Notes under the pieces: model-generated
The model's database searches: none
Seen by the model: only the letters and a program-made list of their open reading frames with translations
What the model was told of the DNA's origin: nothing
DNA from: Candidatus Methylomirabilota bacterium
GTDB taxonomy: Bacteria > Methylomirabilota > Methylomirabilia > Methylomirabilales > Methylomirabilaceae
Assembly: GCA_003105305.1 (NCBI GenBank)
Contig: PQAQ01000263.1
Location: 1-12,512 of the forward strand
Direction of reading: 5' to 3'
Length of the DNA: 12,512 nt
Made by a program: the position numbers and the translations under genes
Shown here: in pieces, positions 1 through 7,699 of the stretch
How positions within the stretch are numbered: the first letter of the stretch is position 1
How the letters are laid out: the number at the start of each line of letters is the position of its first letter

Positions 1-1516
1 AGAACTGGATCAGCAGTTCAGTAATCCCCTGATGAGCGATCTCGCCGTGTGTGCTGTTGCTCATCCCGACGGCATTCCGGCCTGGCCGGAGGTCGGTGAG
101 AATGTAGTTGCCTCGCAGTGAGACGTTGGGATTGACATGCCAGGTCACGCCGAGGGTGCCGGAGCGCAGCTCCATCGGCCGCTCGTTGCCGGCCGTAGCG
201 GGCGCGGTGAAGTGACCGGTGGTGTCGTCGACGCGCAGGTGCTCATAGCGGCCGTTGGCCAGCAGACCCCTCAACTTGTTGCCGAAGACCCAGTACCCGA
301 TCGACCCATATCCACCCTGCATGATGAGATTATCGAGGTTGGCGCCGCCGGCGCCCAATCCATCACGCTCCTGAGAGGCGTAGGCGTACTCCCCTTTGAG
401 GATGAACGGATAGAGGGCAAACACGAGATCGCCGCCGCCGGTGACGCGGTTGCCGTTGATCCGGAAGCCGTTCTGGGTCCCGCCTTCGCCGTTGCCGGCC
501 AGCTTGACGCCGGTCGCGCCGATCGGGTTGAAGCGGTGAAATGCGGTCCCGCTGATGGCTGTCGTCACGCCGTTCGCATCGGTGGCCCCCTTCCCGTTCA
601 CGACCCTGAAGGTGCGGTGATCGGCATTGAATCCGATGGTAAGCGTCCCGAACGGCATCGGCGGTGAAAACGTCACGCGACCGGTGACCTCCTTATCGCC
701 ATCGTTGTCGATGCTGCCGGGGCACTGATCGACCCGGCCGCACCCGTTATAGAGCCCCACCCCATAGTAGACCGGTATGCCGGCCAGCGTCAGGTTCCCC
801 TCGATGGTGGCCCCCGTCTGATAATCCGGGGACAGCGCCCTGGAGATCACCGCCCGCTCGGCGAAGTCCAGGGCTCGAGAGGAGGTGAGCATCTCCAGAC
901 CGAACCGCGGTTTATACTGTCCGACGGTCACCTTGGCCCAGGGGGCGTACGTGTAGCTGGCCCAGCCTTCTTCGAGCCGCGTCCCGATGGGACCGGCCGT
1001 GAGCTCCGGCTCGATGTAGAACCCCACATCGTTGAAGACCCGGCCGCTTATCACGATCCTGGTGCGGCGCATGCGAAAGGTACTCGGGTCGTGCCGTGCC
1101 AGCCCCGCTTTTGTCACCTCCTGCCCATCAACGACCCCGGGGAAGTCCTCTTCCTTCCGCGCGCCTTCAACGATGAACCAATTCTGCAGGTAACCCCGCA
1201 TCCCGAGTTCGAACCGCCCATCGGCTGACTTGAAAACAAATCCCTTCCCGGGCACGGGATCATACCCGGTGAGCAGCGACGATGCCGCCGCGTCCGCGGC
1301 CTTCTTCTCCACCTCCATCACGCGCCGGCTCATCTCGTCCTGCTGCGTGGACCGCTCCTGCCGGAGCCGACGCATCTCTTGCTGCAACTGCTGCAGCGAC
1401 TGCTGTTGCGCCTCAAAGGCCTGCTCGAGATCCGTGAGCTTGTCGGCCCACGCCGAGGTGTAGAGGCTCAAGAGGGCAACGGCAACACACGCGCAGGCGA
1501 ACCGGGTCATGTTCAT
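1..1516 (-). CDS. Phosphate-selective porin (OprO/OprP)-like outer membrane protein, stop codon just outside window
   Basis: This is a trimeric-porin-type outer membrane channel. Its substrate cannot be told from sequence; OprO/OprP relatives carry phosphate or other anions. The frame is open from ATG 1516 to base 1, 505 codons. A good ribosome site (GGAGGAG, 6 nt upstream) fixes the start, which opens MNMTRFACACV. A Sec signal peptide spans residues 1-24, cleaved after AWA. Residues about 25-70 are Gln/Glu/Arg-rich and look like a periplasmic coiled coil. The beta-barrel follows, with the family-like stretch KPRFGLEMLTSSRALDFAER. The last codon (nt 4-2) is Phe, the usual C-terminal barrel signal, and the next base is T, the first base of any stop. 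The protein is therefore probably complete. An Asp-rich loop (IDNDGDKE) could bind a cation. It is divergent from metH with no obvious functional link. Confidence 0.85.
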   Translation of the reverse strand, partial: MNMTRFACACVAVALLSLYTSAWADKLTDLEQAFEAQQQSLQQLQQEMRRLRQERSTQQDEMSRRVMEVEKKAADAAASSLLTGYDPVPGKGFVFKSADGRFELGMRGYLQNWFIVEGARKEEDFPGVVDGQEVTKAGLARHDPSTFRMRRTRIVISGRVFNDVGFYIEPELTAGPIGTRLEEGWASYTYAPWAKVTVGQYKPRFGLEMLTSSRALDFAERAVISRALSPDYQTGATIEGNLTLAGIPVYYGVGLYNGCGRVDQCPGSIDNDGDKEVTGRVTFSPPMPFGTLTIGFNADHRTFRVVNGKGATDANGVTTAISGTAFHRFNPIGATGVKLAGNGEGGTQNGFRINGNRVTGGGDLVFALYPFILKGEYAYASQERDGLGAGGANLDNLIMQGGYGSIGYWVFGNKLRGLLANGRYEHLRVDDTTGHFTAPATAGNERPMELRSGTLGVTWHVNPNVSLRGNYILTDLRPGRNAVGMSNSTHGEIAHQGITELLIQF

Positions 1517-1604
1517 GGCAGCTCCTCCAGGATATTGGTAGCACCAACGGGTAAAGGGTCCGGCGCTGTTGTGAGGATCGATTCACGCGCCTCGATGGCA
1601 GTAA

Positions 1605-1633
1605 ACACTAATCGACTGTGTTCGATAAGGCAA
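1605..1633 (-). promoter_or_regulatory. Possible sigma70 promoter of the porin gene
   Basis: On the minus strand a TTGCCT (-35, 1633-1628) is separated by 17 nt from TAGTGT (-10, 1610-1605). This lies about 90 nt upstream of the porin start. The -10 match is poor, so the call is tentative. Confidence 0.25.
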
Positions 1634-1791
1634 ATAGGAAAAACAGATTGATCTGACTGGATTCATCGGCAGGGCATGCGCGATCCGCAGGCGCTCGGCG
1701 GTTGAGCGTCAGCGTCGGCGCTATAGTTCATCGGGCGTTATTCTGTTTTCATAGCCGGACTTACTGCCCGCTGAGCGCCAAGGGACTTACC

Positions 1792-1820
1792 TTGCGAAGC
1801 GCCCCAGCATCCAGTATAGT
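1792..1820 (+). promoter_or_regulatory. sigma70-type promoter of metH
   Basis: TTGCGA (1792-1797) and TATAGT (1815-1820) are separated by exactly 17 nt. The expected transcription start is near 1827, about 42 nt before the first metH ATG. Both boxes are good but imperfect matches to the consensus. Confidence 0.5.
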
Positions 1821-1868
1821 GAGCATAGCGAATTGCAGAGACGCACGTGGCCCTTATGAGCGGGATGG

Positions 1869-4800
1869 ATGGAAGTCAGGTATGGGATTCGGATGACTGA
1901 CGAATCGGATCGATTCATAGAGCTTGAACAGTTGTTGCGGCAGCGTATCGTCATCCTTGACGGCGCGATGGGTACGATGATTCAAACGCACAGCCTCACC
2001 GAAGCCGACTTCCGGGGGCAGGCGTTTGCCGGCCATCCGCGCGACCTGAAGGGGTGTAACGACCTGCTGGCCATGACGCAGCCGGCCATCATCGAGGCGA
2101 TTCATCGCCAGTATCTGGAGGCCGGGGCCGATATCATCGAGACCAACACGTTTAACTCTACGTCGATTTCGATGGCCGATTACGGGTTGGAATCATTGGC
2201 CTACGACCTCAACCTCGCCGGCGCACGAGCCGCGCGCAAGGCCGCTGACGGCGTCATGGCGGATGATCTGAGTCGTCAGCGCTTCGTGGCCGGGTCGATC
2301 GGTCCGACGAATCGCACGGCGTCGATGCCGTCCGATATCCACAACCCGGCCGGCCGCGCCGTCACCTTCGATCAGTTGGTCGCGGCTTATACCGAGCAGG
2401 TCCGTGGGCTGCTGGACGGTGGCGTCGATCTGCTGTTGATCGAGACGGTCTTCGATACGCTGAACTGTAAGGCTGCGTTGTTTGCCGTCGATCAATATTT
2501 CGAAAAGATCGGGCGGCGCGTTCCGATCATGGTCTCCGTGACGATTGCGGATAAGAGCGGGCGCACGCTGTCCGGACAAACCGTTGAAGCCTTCTGGAAT
2601 TCCGTTGCCCATATGCCCTTGTTGAGCGTCGGAATTAACTGCGCGTTCGGCGCCAGGCAGATGCGCTCGCATATCGAAGAACTGGCGCAAATGGTTCCGG
2701 TATTCCTCAGTTGCTATCCCAACGCCGGCCTGCCCAATGCGTTCGGGGGCTTCGATGAAACACCCGCAATGATGGCCGCCGATCTGAGCGACTTTGCGAA
2801 GAACGGCTGGCTGAACATCGTCGGCGGCTGCTGCGGCAGTACCCCGGCCCATATTGCGGCGATTGCGAAAGCCGTGCGGGAGCATCAACCGCGCGTTCCT
2901 CTTCACCGCCCGCCGCACACCCGATTAAGCGGATTGGAGGCATTGACGATCTGTCCCGAGGTCGGTTTCGTCAATGTCGGGGAGCGGACCAATATCGCCG
3001 GCTCAGCGGCGTTCGCCACGCTTATTCGAAGCGACGACTACGAAGCCGCCGTCTCCATCGCGCGGCAGCAGGTTGAGGGCGGCGCCCAGATCATCGATGT
3101 CAATATGGATGAGGGGATGCTCGACGCGAAGGCGGCGATGGTGAAGTTTCTAAACCTGGTTGGGTGCGAGCCCGACATTGCGCGGGTACCCATCATGATC
3201 GACAGCTCCGACTGGTCGGTGATCGAGGCGGGGCTGAAGTGCGTACAAGGGAAGCCGGTGGTCAACTCAATCAGCCTCAAAGAGGGCGAGGAGACGTTCA
3301 TTCGTCGCGCCGCGCTCATCAAACGGTACGGGGCTGCGATCGTCGTGATGGCATTCGATGAGTATGGGCAGGCCGATACGCTGGAGCGTAAGATCGAGAT
3401 CTGCGCCCGCGCCTACCGGATCCTGACCGGGACGGTCGGGTTGCCGCCGCAGGACATCATCTTCGATCCGAATATTCTGACAGTCGGGACCGGAATCGAG
3501 GAGCACAACCGCTATGCGATCGATTTTATTGAGGCGACCCGATGGATCAAAGCCAACCTGCCGCACTGTAAGGTCAGTGGCGGCGTCAGTAACGTGTCGT
3601 TCTCATTTCGGGGAAACAATCCGGTTCGTGAGGCGATGCACTCGGCGTTTTTGTACCATGCCATCCGGGCCGGTCTGGATATGGGGATCGTGAACGCCGG
3701 GCAACTCACGGTCTACGAGGAGATCCCCAAAGAGTTGCTCGAGTTGGTTGAGGATGTGCTGTTAAACCGCTGTTCCGATGCGACCGACCGGCTGGTAGAA
3801 TACGCGAAGACCATTAAAACTGAGGGCCGAGTCGTCGTAAAAGATGACGTCTGGCGACAGGGAACGGTTGAGGAGCGGCTCACGCACGCGCTGGTGAAGG
3901 GGATTGTGAACTATATCGACGCGGATGTGGAGGAAGCGCGCCAGAAGTATGGCAGACCGCTTGCCGTCATTGAGGGCCCGTTGATGTCCGGCATGAACCT
4001 TGTCGGCGAGCTGTTCGGCTCCGGAAAGATGTTCCTGCCGCAGGTGGTCAAAACCGCACGCGTCATGAAAAAGGCGGTAGCGTATCTGCTTCCATTTATA
4101 GAGGTTGAACGTCTGGCATCCGATCGTCAGCGCGTGCAACGGAAGGTCCTGCTGGCGACTGTGAAGGGGGATGTGCATGATATCGGCAAGAACATCGTCG
4201 GGGTTGTGCTTGGCTGCAACGACTATGAGGTGATCGATCTTGGGGTCATGGCGCCGTGCGACACGATCCTCAAGACCGCGCAGGACCGGCAGGTGGATAT
4301 GATCGGTCTGAGCGGCCTGATCACGCCGTCGCTGAACGAAATGATGCATGTCGCGCGGGAGATGAAACGGGAAGGGCTACAGATCCCGCTCCTGATCGGC
4401 GGCGCGACCACCAGTCGAACCCACACGGCCGTAAAAATCGCCCCGCTCTATGACCGGCCGGTCGTTCACGTTGCCGATGCGTCGCGGGCGGTGGTCGTTG
4501 TCGGGAACCTCTCCAGCCAGGAACGTCGGCAGGCGTTTGTTGAAGATAACCGACTGGACCAGGAGCGGGTAAGGATTGCATACGAGGAACGCGAGCCGAG
4601 GGCGCTGCTGACGCTGACCCAGGCGCGGACCCGCAAACTCGCTCTCGATTGGGAGGCGGCAGACATCCCCAGGCCGTCTTTCACCGGCGTTCGTGTACTG
4701 AACGACTTTCCGCTCGACCAGGTCGTGCCCTATATCGATTGGTCGCCGTTCTTTCATACGTGGGAGATGCGGGGTCGGTATCCTGAGATCTTGCAGAATC

Positions 4801-5585
4801 CAAAGGCCAAGGAGCTGTTGGACGACGGCCGGCATCTGCTGGAGCAGATCGTGAAGCAACGCTGGCTTATTGCCAGGGCGGTCTATGGATTCTTCCCGGC
4901 CAACAGCATAGACGACGATATCGAGCTCTATACGGACGACTCCAGGTCGCAGATATTGACAACCCTTCATACGCTCCGCCAGCAACTTGACAAAGGTGAA
5001 GGGCAATGCAATCTGGCGCTGGCTGATTTTGTTGCGCCCAGATCAACCGGACGTCCGGACTATCTCGGCGCGTTTGCCGTTACGACCGGCCATGGTCTTG
5101 ACGCCCTCTGTAAGCGATATGAAGCCTCCCATGACGACTATTCCGCCATCATGGCAAAGGCGTTGGCCGATCGTTTGGCGGAGGCGTTCGCGGAATGCCT
5201 GCATCGCCGGGCTCGGGCAGAGTGGGGATACGGGGCCGGCGAACAACTGACCAATGAGGATCTGATCAGGGAGCGGTATCGCGGAATCCGTCCCGCTCCA
5301 GGCTATCCGGCCTGTCCGGATCACTCGGAGAAACGGCCGCTCTTCGATCTGCTGCAAGTAGAACGCAATACCGATATCTGTCTGACGGATACGTGTATGA
5401 TGGTCCCGCCAAGTTCCGTAAGCGGCCTTTATTTTGCGCACCCACAGGCTGCCTACTTCGCGGTTGGAAAGATCGGACGGGACCAGGTGGCGGACTATGC
5501 CCGGCGCAAGCGGATGGACGTACGGGCGGTGGAGCGGTGGCTGGCGCAGAATCTGCATTATGATCCGGATCCCACCGGCGCGTGA
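1869..5585 (+). CDS. metH: Cobalamin-dependent methionine synthase (5-methyltetrahydrofolate-homocysteine methyltransferase)
   Basis: MetH transfers the methyl group of 5-methyltetrahydrofolate through cob(I)alamin to homocysteine, making methionine in the cytoplasm. The 1238 residues carry all four modules, close to the usual length (E. coli about 1227). The homocysteine domain is at about 25-345 with zinc cysteines C258 and the pair C321/C322. The pterin domain, about 365-640, opens [10 protein letters not shown]. The helical cap is at about 660-745. The B12 domain, about 755-900, has the DxHxxG motif with axial ligand H770, plus SGLITPS and GGATTSR. The reactivation domain, about 920-1230, has [12 protein letters not shown] at 1141-1152. 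The start is ambiguous. ATG 1869 has GGGATGG close by, while ATG 1893 (MTDESDRF) aligns better with known N-termini and would give 1230 residues. The gene is monocistronic and ends at a strong hairpin. Confidence 0.97.
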   Translation: MEVRYGIRMTDESDRFIELEQLLRQRIVILDGAMGTMIQTHSLTEADFRGQAFAGHPRDLKGCNDLLAMTQPAIIEAIHRQYLEAGADIIETNTFNSTSISMADYGLESLAYDLNLAGARAARKAADGVMADDLSRQRFVAGSIGPTNRTASMPSDIHNPAGRAVTFDQLVAAYTEQVRGLLDGGVDLLLIETVFDTLNCKAALFAVDQYFEKIGRRVPIMVSVTIADKSGRTLSGQTVEAFWNSVAHMPLLSVGINCAFGARQMRSHIEELAQMVPVFLSCYPNAGLPNAFGGFDETPAMMAADLSDFAKNGWLNIVGGCCGSTPAHIAAIAKAVREHQPRVPLHRPPHTRLSGLEALTICPEVGFVNVGERTNIAGSAAFATLIRSDDYEAAVSIARQQVEGGAQIIDVNMDEGMLDAKAAMVKFLNLVGCEPDIARVPIMIDSSDWSVIEAGLKCVQGKPVVNSISLKEGEETFIRRAALIKRYGAAIVVMAFDEYGQADTLERKIEICARAYRILTGTVGLPPQDIIFDPNILTVGTGIEEHNRYAIDFIEATRWIKANLPHCKVSGGVSNVSFSFRGNNPVREAMHSAFLYHAIRAGLDMGIVNAGQLTVYEEIPKELLELVEDVLLNRCSDATDRLVEYAKTIKTEGRVVVKDDVWRQGTVEERLTHALVKGIVNYIDADVEEARQKYGRPLAVIEGPLMSGMNLVGELFGSGKMFLPQVVKTARVMKKAVAYLLPFIEVERLASDRQRVQRKVLLATVKGDVHDIGKNIVGVVLGCNDYEVIDLGVMAPCDTILKTAQDRQVDMIGLSGLITPSLNEMMHVAREMKREGLQIPLLIGGATTSRTHTAVKIAPLYDRPVVHVADASRAVVVVGNLSSQERRQAFVEDNRLDQERVRIAYEEREPRALLTLTQARTRKLALDWEAADIPRPSFTGVRVLNDFPLDQVVPYIDWSPFFHTWEMRGRYPEILQNPKAKELLDDGRHLLEQIVKQRWLIARAVYGFFPANSIDDDIELYTDDSRSQILTTLHTLRQQLDKGEGQCNLALADFVAPRSTGRPDYLGAFAVTTGHGLDALCKRYEASHDDYSAIMAKALADRLAEAFAECLHRRARAEWGYGAGEQLTNEDLIRERYRGIRPAPGYPACPDHSEKRPLFDLLQVERNTDICLTDTCMMVPPSSVSGLYFAHPQAAYFAVGKIGRDQVADYARRKRMDVRAVERWLAQNLHYDPDPTGA

Positions 5586-5612
5586 TCTGCGCGGATAGCG
5601 GTGCAAAAAGCG

Positions 5613-5641
5613 ATGGGCAGGAAGGAGATCTTCCTGCCCAT
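5613..5641. terminator. Bidirectional intrinsic terminator between convergent metH and smbP-like gene
   Basis: A perfect 12-bp inverted repeat (ATGGGCAGGAAG, 5-nt loop, CTTCCTGCCCAT) lies 28 bp after the metH stop. Read rightwards it is followed by a short T run. Read leftwards it is followed by CGC and then TTTTT, from the AAAAA at 5605-5609. It can therefore stop transcripts from both convergent genes. Confidence 0.8.
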
Positions 5642-5647
5642 TTGATT

Positions 5648-5666
5648 GCCCTCGATTGAGGAGGGC
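5648..5666. repeat. Small second hairpin downstream of the smbP-like gene
   Basis: GCCCTC and GAGGGC form a 6-bp stem around a 7-nt loop. It lies between the stop codon of the smbP-like gene at 5674 and the main terminator. It may assist termination of the leftward transcript. No T run follows it directly. Confidence 0.35.
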
Positions 5667-5673
5667 GGCGTCC

Positions 5674-6057
5674 TTACTTTACGGCCTTCAGGTGCGTGAG
5701 CGCCGCTTCAATTTTTTTGACAGCCGCATCGGCATGCTTCGCTTCAACGTCGACAATTGCTGCGTCTATTTCCTTGAGGGCTCCGTCCAGATGGGGATTG
5801 GCCTTCTCTTTCTTTGAAGCCTCGGCGTGCTGCCTGGCCTCCGTCAGGTGTACGTCCAAGCTCGCTTCATACTTCGGTTTGCCCTTCTCCTTGAGGGCGG
5901 CCTCGAGGTGCTGGATCGCCTGGGTCAGATGGCTCCCCTTCGTAAAGGCGGGGCTGCTCACCTGAGCTAGTGCGCTCTTTTCAGCCAAGAATACGCCCGT
6001 GCCGCCGAAGGCGATCATCCCAAGAACCAGGATCGGTGCTACAAGCTTCCGCTTCAT
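5674..6057 (-). CDS. SmbP-like small periplasmic metal-binding protein (divergent paralogue)
   Basis: This is a 127-residue exported helical protein related to SmbP, the small His-rich metal-binding protein of Nitrosomonas that binds copper and other divalent metals in the periplasm. A signal peptide covers residues 1-31 (MKRKLVAPIL..., cleaved after ALA). The mature part is Ala/Lys/Glu/His-rich and helical. His residues fall at 43, 50, 70, 77, 89, 108 and 122, with phrases such as HLTEARQHAEA and a C-terminus THLKAVK. Compared with the neighbour at 6229-6567 it has fewer histidines, more Lys/Glu and no GKAGHADV motif, so metal affinity may be weaker. The ribosome site GGAGGAGG lies just upstream of ATG 6057. 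It has its own promoter, almost identical to that of its paralogue. The role as a copper buffer is inferred. Confidence 0.8.
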   Translation of the reverse strand: MKRKLVAPILVLGMIAFGGTGVFLAEKSALAQVSSPAFTKGSHLTQAIQHLEAALKEKGKPKYEASLDVHLTEARQHAEASKKEKANPHLDGALKEIDAAIVDVEAKHADAAVKKIEAALTHLKAVK

Positions 6058-6130
6058 CTTCTTCCTCCTCCTGTAGGTTGTCCGTTTCCCCTCGATGCTC
6101 TTGTTGCGATCTGATTGCGCGAATGGAGCA

Positions 6131-6160
6131 ACTCTACCACGGAGATTTTTCGAGTGTCAA
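6131..6160 (-). promoter_or_regulatory. sigma70 extended -10 promoter of the smbP-like gene at 5674-6057
   Basis: On the minus strand a perfect TTGACA (6160-6155) is followed, 18 nt later, by TAGAGT (6136-6131), preceded by TGG (extended -10). The expected start of transcription is near 6124, about 67 nt before the ATG. The whole element including its spacer is shared with the promoter at 6666-6695. Confidence 0.7.
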
Positions 6161-6162
6161 GG
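6135..6162 (-). repeat. 28-bp direct repeat, copy 1 (promoter core)
   Basis: This copy and the one at 6670-6697 match at 27 of 28 positions. They run from CCTTGACACT through a conserved A-rich spacer to GTGGTA. The similarity continues a few bases further into the -10 box (TASAGTYGCT). Confidence 0.85.
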
Positions 6163-6228
6163 CACGCGAGCTGTTTGCCTGTAATTCTGTCCGCTATACA
6201 TCGTTCTCAATAACTGCGAGCGACGCCT

Positions 6229-6567
6229 TTACTTCACGGCATTGAGATGCGTCAGCGCCCCATCAGCGGCCTTGGTGGCGACATCGGCATGCCCCGCTTT
6301 GCCGTGCTCGATGGCTTCCTTCAATCCCTTGATGGCCGCTGCCTTATGCGCTTCAGGCTTCTCCTTCTGAGCGGCCTCGGCATGCATCAGGGCCGCCGTC
6401 GCGTGCTGAACCAGCACATCAGCATGTCCTGCCTTACCGTATCCGACGGCTGCCTGGGTGTGCTCGGTTGCTTCAATCATATGCGATTTCATCGCCCAGG
6501 AAATGCCGCTGCCCGAGAAGATCGTCATTCCCAGAGCCAGTACTGCCGCTGCCAGCTTTCGCCTCAT
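6229..6567 (-). CDS. SmbP-like small His-rich periplasmic metal-binding protein
   Basis: This is a 112-residue exported protein closely resembling SmbP of Nitrosomonas, a periplasmic copper-binding four-helix-type protein. The start at 6567 (MRRKLAAAVLALG) has the ribosome site GAGGAGG 8 nt upstream and gives a clean signal peptide, residues 1-25, cleaved after SWA. A longer open frame to 6675 reads through the promoter and is not used. The mature protein has nine histidines (29, 36, 48, 55, 62, 74, 88, 93, 107). The motif GKAGHADV appears twice, at 44-51 and 89-96, showing an internal repeat of about 45 residues. It ends THLNAVK, like its paralogue next door. Metal identity is inferred from the family and from the copper receptor upstream. 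Confidence 0.88.
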   Translation of the reverse strand: MRRKLAAAVLALGMTIFSGSGISWAMKSHMIEATEHTQAAVGYGKAGHADVLVQHATAALMHAEAAQKEKPEAHKAAAIKGLKEAIEHGKAGHADVATKAADGALTHLNAVK

Positions 6568-6665
6568 CCGCCCTTCCTCCTCGTGATGGGTCGCCCGCTT
6601 CCCGCACGCGACACGCCGATTTGTCCCTCGAGGCACCTGACACCATCCGGTGCCGTAACCCAGCG

Positions 6666-6695
6666 ACTGTACCACGGAGATTTTTCAAGTGTCAA
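6666..6695 (-). promoter_or_regulatory. sigma70 extended -10 promoter of the smbP-like gene at 6229-6567
   Basis: TTGACA (6695-6690), 18-nt spacer, TACAGT (6671-6666) with TGG directly before the -10. The expected start is near 6659, about 92 nt upstream of the ATG at 6567. Its sequence nearly equals the promoter of the next gene. Confidence 0.7.
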
Positions 6696-6697
6696 GG
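6670..6697 (-). repeat. 28-bp direct repeat, copy 2 (promoter core)
   Basis: Second copy of the repeat at 6135-6162, with a single difference in the spacer (T for C, minus-strand reading, just after TTGACACT). Confidence 0.85.
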
Positions 6698-6769
6698 TGT
6701 GCGAACAGGCCCGGCATCTAAGGCAGAGATCCTCTCATGAGCTGCAATGGCGGAGCTGGGGGACCTGTC

Positions 6770-7639
6770 TTAATGCATGTGTTCGCCGCCGCCACTACCG
6801 CCGCCGCCGGATGACTTCATTTTGCCGTCAGAGGGAGGCAAATACGCATCGATATCTGCCGCTGACGGATAGATCTCAAGTGTCTGTCCTGTTCCTCCGC
6901 ATGATGCCGGCAGGGGATTGGTGGTGAGGTTTCTGACAATGGTTACGGAAGCGACGTAGCCCGGGGCAACAACAGTGTCTGCCGGGAACATGGGGGTTGG
7001 CTCCTTGATCCACGCATATGCCCGGTGAAGATCCTTCGTTTTAATCCTGTCCCGTTTCCACATGTGATCCTTCTGATGACCTGAATCCGCCGAACAGTAT
7101 TGCACAACCGGAATATCGACGATGATCTTGTTGTAGCAGGTATTCGGTTGAAATGTCGGAAAAGTGACGCTGACGTCCGCATATCCCGCGAAGTTATCCG
7201 GGATGTATCCTCCACGCCAATGCACCGCGCGAATGTCCGTTGTCTTGGCGCCATGGTTATAGTACGTTGGGACATCGCCCGTCATCGGCATAATCTCCTT
7301 CCAGTCATAATCCACTACGGGCTTGATTCCGAACAGCGCGTTGCCTTCATAGTTTGTCGTGCCGTCGCTGGTATAGGTGATCCCGCCCAGATTCGGATCA
7401 AGGCCGTTGGGAAAAAGCGCAGTCACCATCCGCGTGGAGTACGATTCTCCCGACATGGTGCATCCGTGACCTATAGAGATGCTTAAGACCGCGCTTGAAC
7501 CTTCCTGATAATTTCTGCCGCTATATGCATCAAGGGTATCCTTGGACCGGATGTTGGCGTGTGGAAACGCCCATGCGTTCGTACAGATAAATGCCGTCGT
7601 CAGAAAGGCCGCCAGGATGATTGGTCTCATTGTTTGCAT
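6770..7639 (-). CDS. YcnI/DUF1775-like exported copper-binding protein with Gly-rich His/Met tail
   Basis: This is a 289-residue protein with a signal peptide (residues 1-24, cleaved after AWA). I assign it to the DUF1775/YcnI group by three landmarks in order: HGC at 58-60 in a VLSISIGHGC strand, W141 in HWRGG, and PVVQYC at 177-182, with W194 downstream. YcnI proteins bind Cu(II) through an N-terminal histidine and a tryptophan and are thought to act as copper chaperones outside the membrane. Here the candidate histidine is H27, two residues in from the predicted mature end (FPHAN), so the site may differ. It is longer than usual and ends in a flexible Gly/Ser stretch and EHMH (276-289). 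The start has AAGGAGG 5 nt upstream. It lies 60 bp after the receptor gene, probably in the same operon. Confidence 0.75.
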   Translation of the reverse strand: MQTMRPIILAAFLTTAFICTNAWAFPHANIRSKDTLDAYSGRNYQEGSSAVLSISIGHGCTMSGESYSTRMVTALFPNGLDPNLGGITYTSDGTTNYEGNALFGIKPVVDYDWKEIMPMTGDVPTYYNHGAKTTDIRAVHWRGGYIPDNFAGYADVSVTFPTFQPNTCYNKIIVDIPVVQYCSADSGHQKDHMWKRDRIKTKDLHRAYAWIKEPTPMFPADTVVAPGYVASVTIVRNLTTNPLPASCGGTGQTLEIYPSAADIDAYLPPSDGKMKSSGGGGSGGGEHMH

Positions 7640-7670
7640 GTGTTCCTCCTTGTGTTGTGCAAGTGTCGTG

Positions 7671-7694
7671 GCTCCCTGTTATGAGCCAGGGAGC
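7671..7694. repeat. Hairpin between receptor and YcnI-like gene
   Basis: A perfect 8-bp inverted repeat (GCTCCCTG, 8-nt loop, CAGGGAGC) sits in the 60-bp gap, just after the receptor stop codon. No T run follows on the minus strand. An mRNA-stabilising or attenuating intercistronic hairpin is more likely than a full terminator. Confidence 0.55.
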
Positions 7695-7699
7695 GGGAT

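Larger units (their letters stand above)
1517..1868. other. Divergent intergenic region between porin and metH
   Basis: About 350 bp without a convincing gene. It holds the porin ribosome site at its left end, a weak porin promoter near 1605-1633 and the metH promoter at 1792-1820. I looked for a cobalamin or SAM riboswitch in front of metH and saw none. The metH leader after the predicted transcription start is only about 40 nt long. Short open frames here have no recognisable content. Confidence 0.6.

Noticed and set aside
137..667. A 176-codon plus-strand frame at the left end
   Set aside because: It lies opposite the intact porin frame, and its product has no recognisable signature.
1821..1868. 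Cobalamin or SAM riboswitch before metH
   Set aside because: The leader is only about 40 nt after the predicted transcription start, and no B12 box or SAM-box pattern is seen.
6568..6675. Longer start for the smbP-like gene, giving 148 residues
   Set aside because: The extra 36 codons run into the promoter and remove the N-terminal position of the signal peptide. The start at 6567 has a strong ribosome site.
7559..7567. ATCUN-type copper site at the mature N-terminus (FPH) of the YcnI-like protein
   Set aside because: Proline at the second position lacks the amide hydrogen this motif needs.
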